This document shows positions 5,724 through 8,323 of a stretch of DNA of 8,323 bases, piece by piece. Both the position numbers and the translations under genes were made by a program. This DNA comes from an uncultured Lachnospiraceae bacterium (GTDB lineage Bacteria; Bacillota; Clostridia; Lachnospirales; Lachnospiraceae). The notes under the pieces were generated by a model. It saw only the letters and a list, made by a program, of their open reading frames with translations, had not been told where the DNA came from and did not search any database. The DNA lies in contig CADCPL010000091.1 of the NCBI GenBank assembly GCA_902803305.1, positions 1 to 8,323 on the forward strand. The letters are read 5' to 3'. Each line of letters starts with the position of its first letter. Positions within the stretch are counted from its first letter, which is position 1.

Positions 5724-8323
5724 GTGAAAACTATTAAAGAGAAACTGTCAGCCTTCTACAGGTATTTATTTGATTCATCGATCTATTTAAAAGACAGATC
5801 TTTTGTACTGTTTACGATCAGTGAGCTTCTTGCGCTTTTTACATATACCGTTATAAGCGTGTTTTTGGGAGACAGCATTATATCGCTGATATTTACGCTG
5901 GTCGGGGTAGTGGTCGGAGCAGGATTGCTGTGTTTTTTTGCCCGGAAGAATAAGATCGGGACAGCCAAGATCGTTCTTACGTTCATACTGGTTCTGGTGC
6001 TGCGCCCGGCAGTCTTCTTTGCAAAAGGTGGTATATCAAACGGAACGATGATCATGTTCCTGTTGGGAGGTTACTATCTTGTTCTGATACTGGACGGAAA
6101 ATTCCGTATCATCATGTGTTTTGCGGATACTGCCATATTGCTCGCGTGTGGGGCTATTTCATATTATCATCCGGAGCTGCTTCCCGAGTATTCCCGCAGG
6201 AATGATTATATTTATTCTTTCAGTCAGTATATTATCGCGTTCATCGTTCTGACCGTTCTGATTACTTTCTGGACGAAGATACTGCAGAAGGAAGCGAAAC
6301 TGGCAGAGGAAAAATCAAAAGAACTGGAGGAGATGAACAGATCCCAGAACCGTTTCTTCTCCAGCATGAGTCATGAGATCCGAACTCCTATCAATACGGT
6401 GCTTGGTCTGAACGAGATAATCCTGCGCCAGGAGGATGCTTCCGAAGAGATCAGGAAGGATGCAAAGAATATCCAGGGAGCCGGTAAAATGCTGCTCGCC
6501 CTTATAAACGATATCCTTGATGTATCGAAGATCGAGGCGGGCAAGATGGAGATCGTGCCGGTAAACTATGATGTTGCATCGCTCATTTCGGAGATCGTAA
6601 ACATGATATGGCTCAAGGCCGAGGAGAAAGGTCTCAAGTTTAATGTATCGATAGACCCGAATGTACCGCGGATGCTGTATGGCGATGAGGTAAGGATCAA
6701 GCAGATCCTCATCAACCTTCTTAACAATGCCGTTAAGTATACGCAGGAAGGATCGGTAAGCCTCCATATTGAGTGTGAATTTCCGCAGACAGATGAAGTA
6801 CTTCTTAAGATCAACGTTTCCGATACCGGGATGGGTATCAAGACCGAGGCACTTCCACATCTGTTCGACTCTTTCCAAAGGGTAGACGAAGAGAAGAACC
6901 GCCATATAGAAGGAACAGGACTCGGACTGTCTATAGTCAAACAGCTTGTTGAACTAATGGACGGACAGATCACCGTTAACAGTGTGTATACAGAAGGATC
7001 GACCTTTGCCGTTGCGCTTAAACAGAAGGTGTCGTCCGATGCGAGTGTTGGAGATATCAATATAACCAGTGCAGGCGTATCGGGTTCTGAAAAATTCGAA
7101 CACAGTTTCACGGCACCGGAGGCAAGGATACTGATTGTTGATGATAACGAGATGAACCTGCAGGTGGAAGAAAAACTCCTGAAGGAAACCGGAATACAGA
7201 TCGATCTTTCTCTTTCGGGACGGGATGCACTCGCACTCACTCTGCAAAACAGATATGATGTTATCTTCATGGATCATCTTATGCCTGAAATGGATGGTAT
7301 AGAGTGCTTCGAACAGATCCGTGATCAGAAGGGAGGACTTAACCGGGATATCCCGATCATAGTCCTTACCGCAAATGCAGGCGGCGAGAATATAGAGCTG
7401 TACAATAAGACGGGATTTGACGGCTATCTTGTAAAGCCGGTATCCGGACAGCAACTTGAAGATATGCTTCTCAAGCATCTGCCGGCCGAAAAAATAGAGA
7501 GCATGAGTAAGAACGAATCAGCGGGATCGCGGATGAACACTGCGAGCGGATACGCAAGAAAGAAGCCCGTGGTCATAGCCACCAGTACAATGAGCGATAT
7601 GCCGGTAAGAGTATATAAAGAACTTCAGGTCAGTGTCATTCCCTATACAGTAATTACAAACGAAGGCGTCTTTTATGATAACATTGACATCGATTCGGAA
7701 GAACTTGTACGCTACATGTCGGATAAGACCAGGATGGTTGACTCCGAACCGCCGACGGAGGAGGTTCTGACAGAGTTTTTCTCAAACGAACTGAAGAAAA
7801 CTCATCACCTGATCTATATTACGCTCACTACCGGGAGCAGCAGAGAATACGGGCGCGCCGTACGCGTTGCAAAATCATTTGAAAATGTTACCATTGTCAA
7901 TTCGGAGTGTCTCTCAAGTGCTACCGGCATTCTTGTCGTTATAGCCGCAAGACTGGCACAGCAAGGTGTTCCGGTGGAGAAGATAGTATCCGAACTTGAA
8001 GATGTCAAAAAACTCATCAAGTGCAGTTTTGTCGTAAAGAATACCGATATAATGGTACGGCGCGGACGTATCACACCGCTCGTGAACAGTATACTTGAAA
8101 CTTTGTGGCTTCGTCCCATGCTGAGGATGAAAAATGATAAACTGGGTGTCGGGAAATTCCTGTTCGGAAGCGAAGAGAAGTGTTATGAAAAGTACATAAG
8201 ATATGCGATCCCTTCCAATGTACACCCGGACAATTCGTTTGTTTTCATAACATATGCGGGAATGTCCGAGGATGAACTCATGTGGGTTGAAGAACATCTT
8301 AGTGAAAGGATGAAGTTTGAGAA
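5724..8323 (+). CDS. Membrane hybrid histidine kinase-receiver-DegV fusion, 3'-partial
   Basis: The frame opens at GTG 5724, 8 nt after AGGGAGG, and stays open to the window edge (866 complete codons), so the end is missing. Residues ~27-184 contain about six hydrophobic segments, followed by a charged coiled-coil-like linker (187-205). HisKA has SSMSHEIRTPIN (His217). HATPase has NLLNNAVKYT (Asn335), DTGMG (367-371) and GTGLGLSI. The receiver (467-585) has Asp473/Asp474, Asp517 in FMDHLMP, Thr549 and Lys571. A Ser/Asn-rich linker (590-612) leads to a DegV-family domain from residue 614. It shows the VIPYTV strand, the YDNIDIDSEELVRYM segment, TTGSSREYGRA, IVNSECLSS, FVVKNTDIMVRRGRI and LRPMLRMKNDKLGVGKF, in family order. 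DegV/FakB proteins bind a fatty acid in an EDD fold; about 30 residues of a usual ~280 are cut off here. The kinase core is closest to the divergent kinase at 1583-3529. That phosphotransfer controls, or responds to, lipid binding is inference. Confidence 0.93.
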   Translation, partial: MKTIKEKLSAFYRYLFDSSIYLKDRSFVLFTISELLALFTYTVISVFLGDSIISLIFTLVGVVVGAGLLCFFARKNKIGTAKIVLTFILVLVLRPAVFFAKGGISNGTMIMFLLGGYYLVLILDGKFRIIMCFADTAILLACGAISYYHPELLPEYSRRNDYIYSFSQYIIAFIVLTVLITFWTKILQKEAKLAEEKSKELEEMNRSQNRFFSSMSHEIRTPINTVLGLNEIILRQEDASEEIRKDAKNIQGAGKMLLALINDILDVSKIEAGKMEIVPVNYDVASLISEIVNMIWLKAEEKGLKFNVSIDPNVPRMLYGDEVRIKQILINLLNNAVKYTQEGSVSLHIECEFPQTDEVLLKINVSDTGMGIKTEALPHLFDSFQRVDEEKNRHIEGTGLGLSIVKQLVELMDGQITVNSVYTEGSTFAVALKQKVSSDASVGDINITSAGVSGSEKFEHSFTAPEARILIVDDNEMNLQVEEKLLKETGIQIDLSLSGRDALALTLQNRYDVIFMDHLMPEMDGIECFEQIRDQKGGLNRDIPIIVLTANAGGENIELYNKTGFDGYLVKPVSGQQLEDMLLKHLPAEKIESMSKNESAGSRMNTASGYARKKPVVIATSTMSDMPVRVYKELQVSVIPYTVITNEGVFYDNIDIDSEELVRYMSDKTRMVDSEPPTEEVLTEFFSNELKKTHHLIYITLTTGSSREYGRAVRVAKSFENVTIVNSECLSSATGILVVIAARLAQQGVPVEKIVSELEDVKKLIKCSFVVKNTDIMVRRGRITPLVNSILETLWLRPMLRMKNDKLGVGKFLFGSEEKCYEKYIRYAIPSNVHPDNSFVFITYAGMSEDELMWVEEHLSERMKFE

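Noticed and set aside
6566..7478. Minus-strand open frames opposite the kinase core of the DegV fusion gene
   Set aside because: They are Ser/Ile/Cys-rich translations typical of antisense frames, overlap each other and run against a clear kinase-receiver gene.
7563..8323. Separate stand-alone DegV gene
   Set aside because: The frame is uninterrupted from the receiver through the linker into DegV, and no ribosome binding site with a suitable start is evident at the domain boundary.

Overview
The window looks like part of a low-to-mid GC Firmicutes chromosome, most likely a Lachnospiraceae-type anaerobe (Butyrivibrio/Roseburia-like). The evidence is AGGAGG-type ribosome binding sites, a tRNA gene without an encoded CCA end, a lipoprotein MBL hydrolase with a C-terminal Cys module, and large multi-pass hybrid histidine kinases. 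The genus is inferred from memory of similar proteins, not from a search.

Layout. Bases 1-1243 (+) hold the 3' part of a secreted lipoprotein: a lipobox Cys, an acidic linker, a ComEC-like metallo-beta-lactamase domain and a small Cys/His-rich C-terminal module. A tRNA-Leu(CAA) lies at 1271-1353 (-). Bases 1372-1545 hold a non-coding block of four short hairpins, including a 48-bp direct repeat present twice (46/48 identical, 66-bp period). Bases 1583-3529 (-) encode a seven-TM hybrid histidine kinase with one receiver. Bases 3530-3681 are a divergent promoter region. One promoter has its -10 box at the exact centre of a 7-bp inverted repeat, and a second faces the other way. Bases 3682-5721 (+) encode a second membrane hybrid kinase with a degenerate receiver followed by an intact one. 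Two bases later, from 5724 (+) to beyond the window edge, is a third membrane hybrid kinase. Its intact receiver is followed by a DegV-family (EDD-fold, fatty-acid-binding) domain.

How the genes may work together. The second and third kinases are almost certainly one transcription unit, and the first is divergent from it. All three carry their own receiver. None has a DNA-binding output domain, and no stand-alone response regulator or HPt protein is visible. The most unusual element is the kinase-receiver-DegV fusion, which suggests a membrane phosphorelay physically tied to a lipid-binding module. Architecture and motifs are read directly from the sequence. The lipid-sensing or lipid-handling role is inference.
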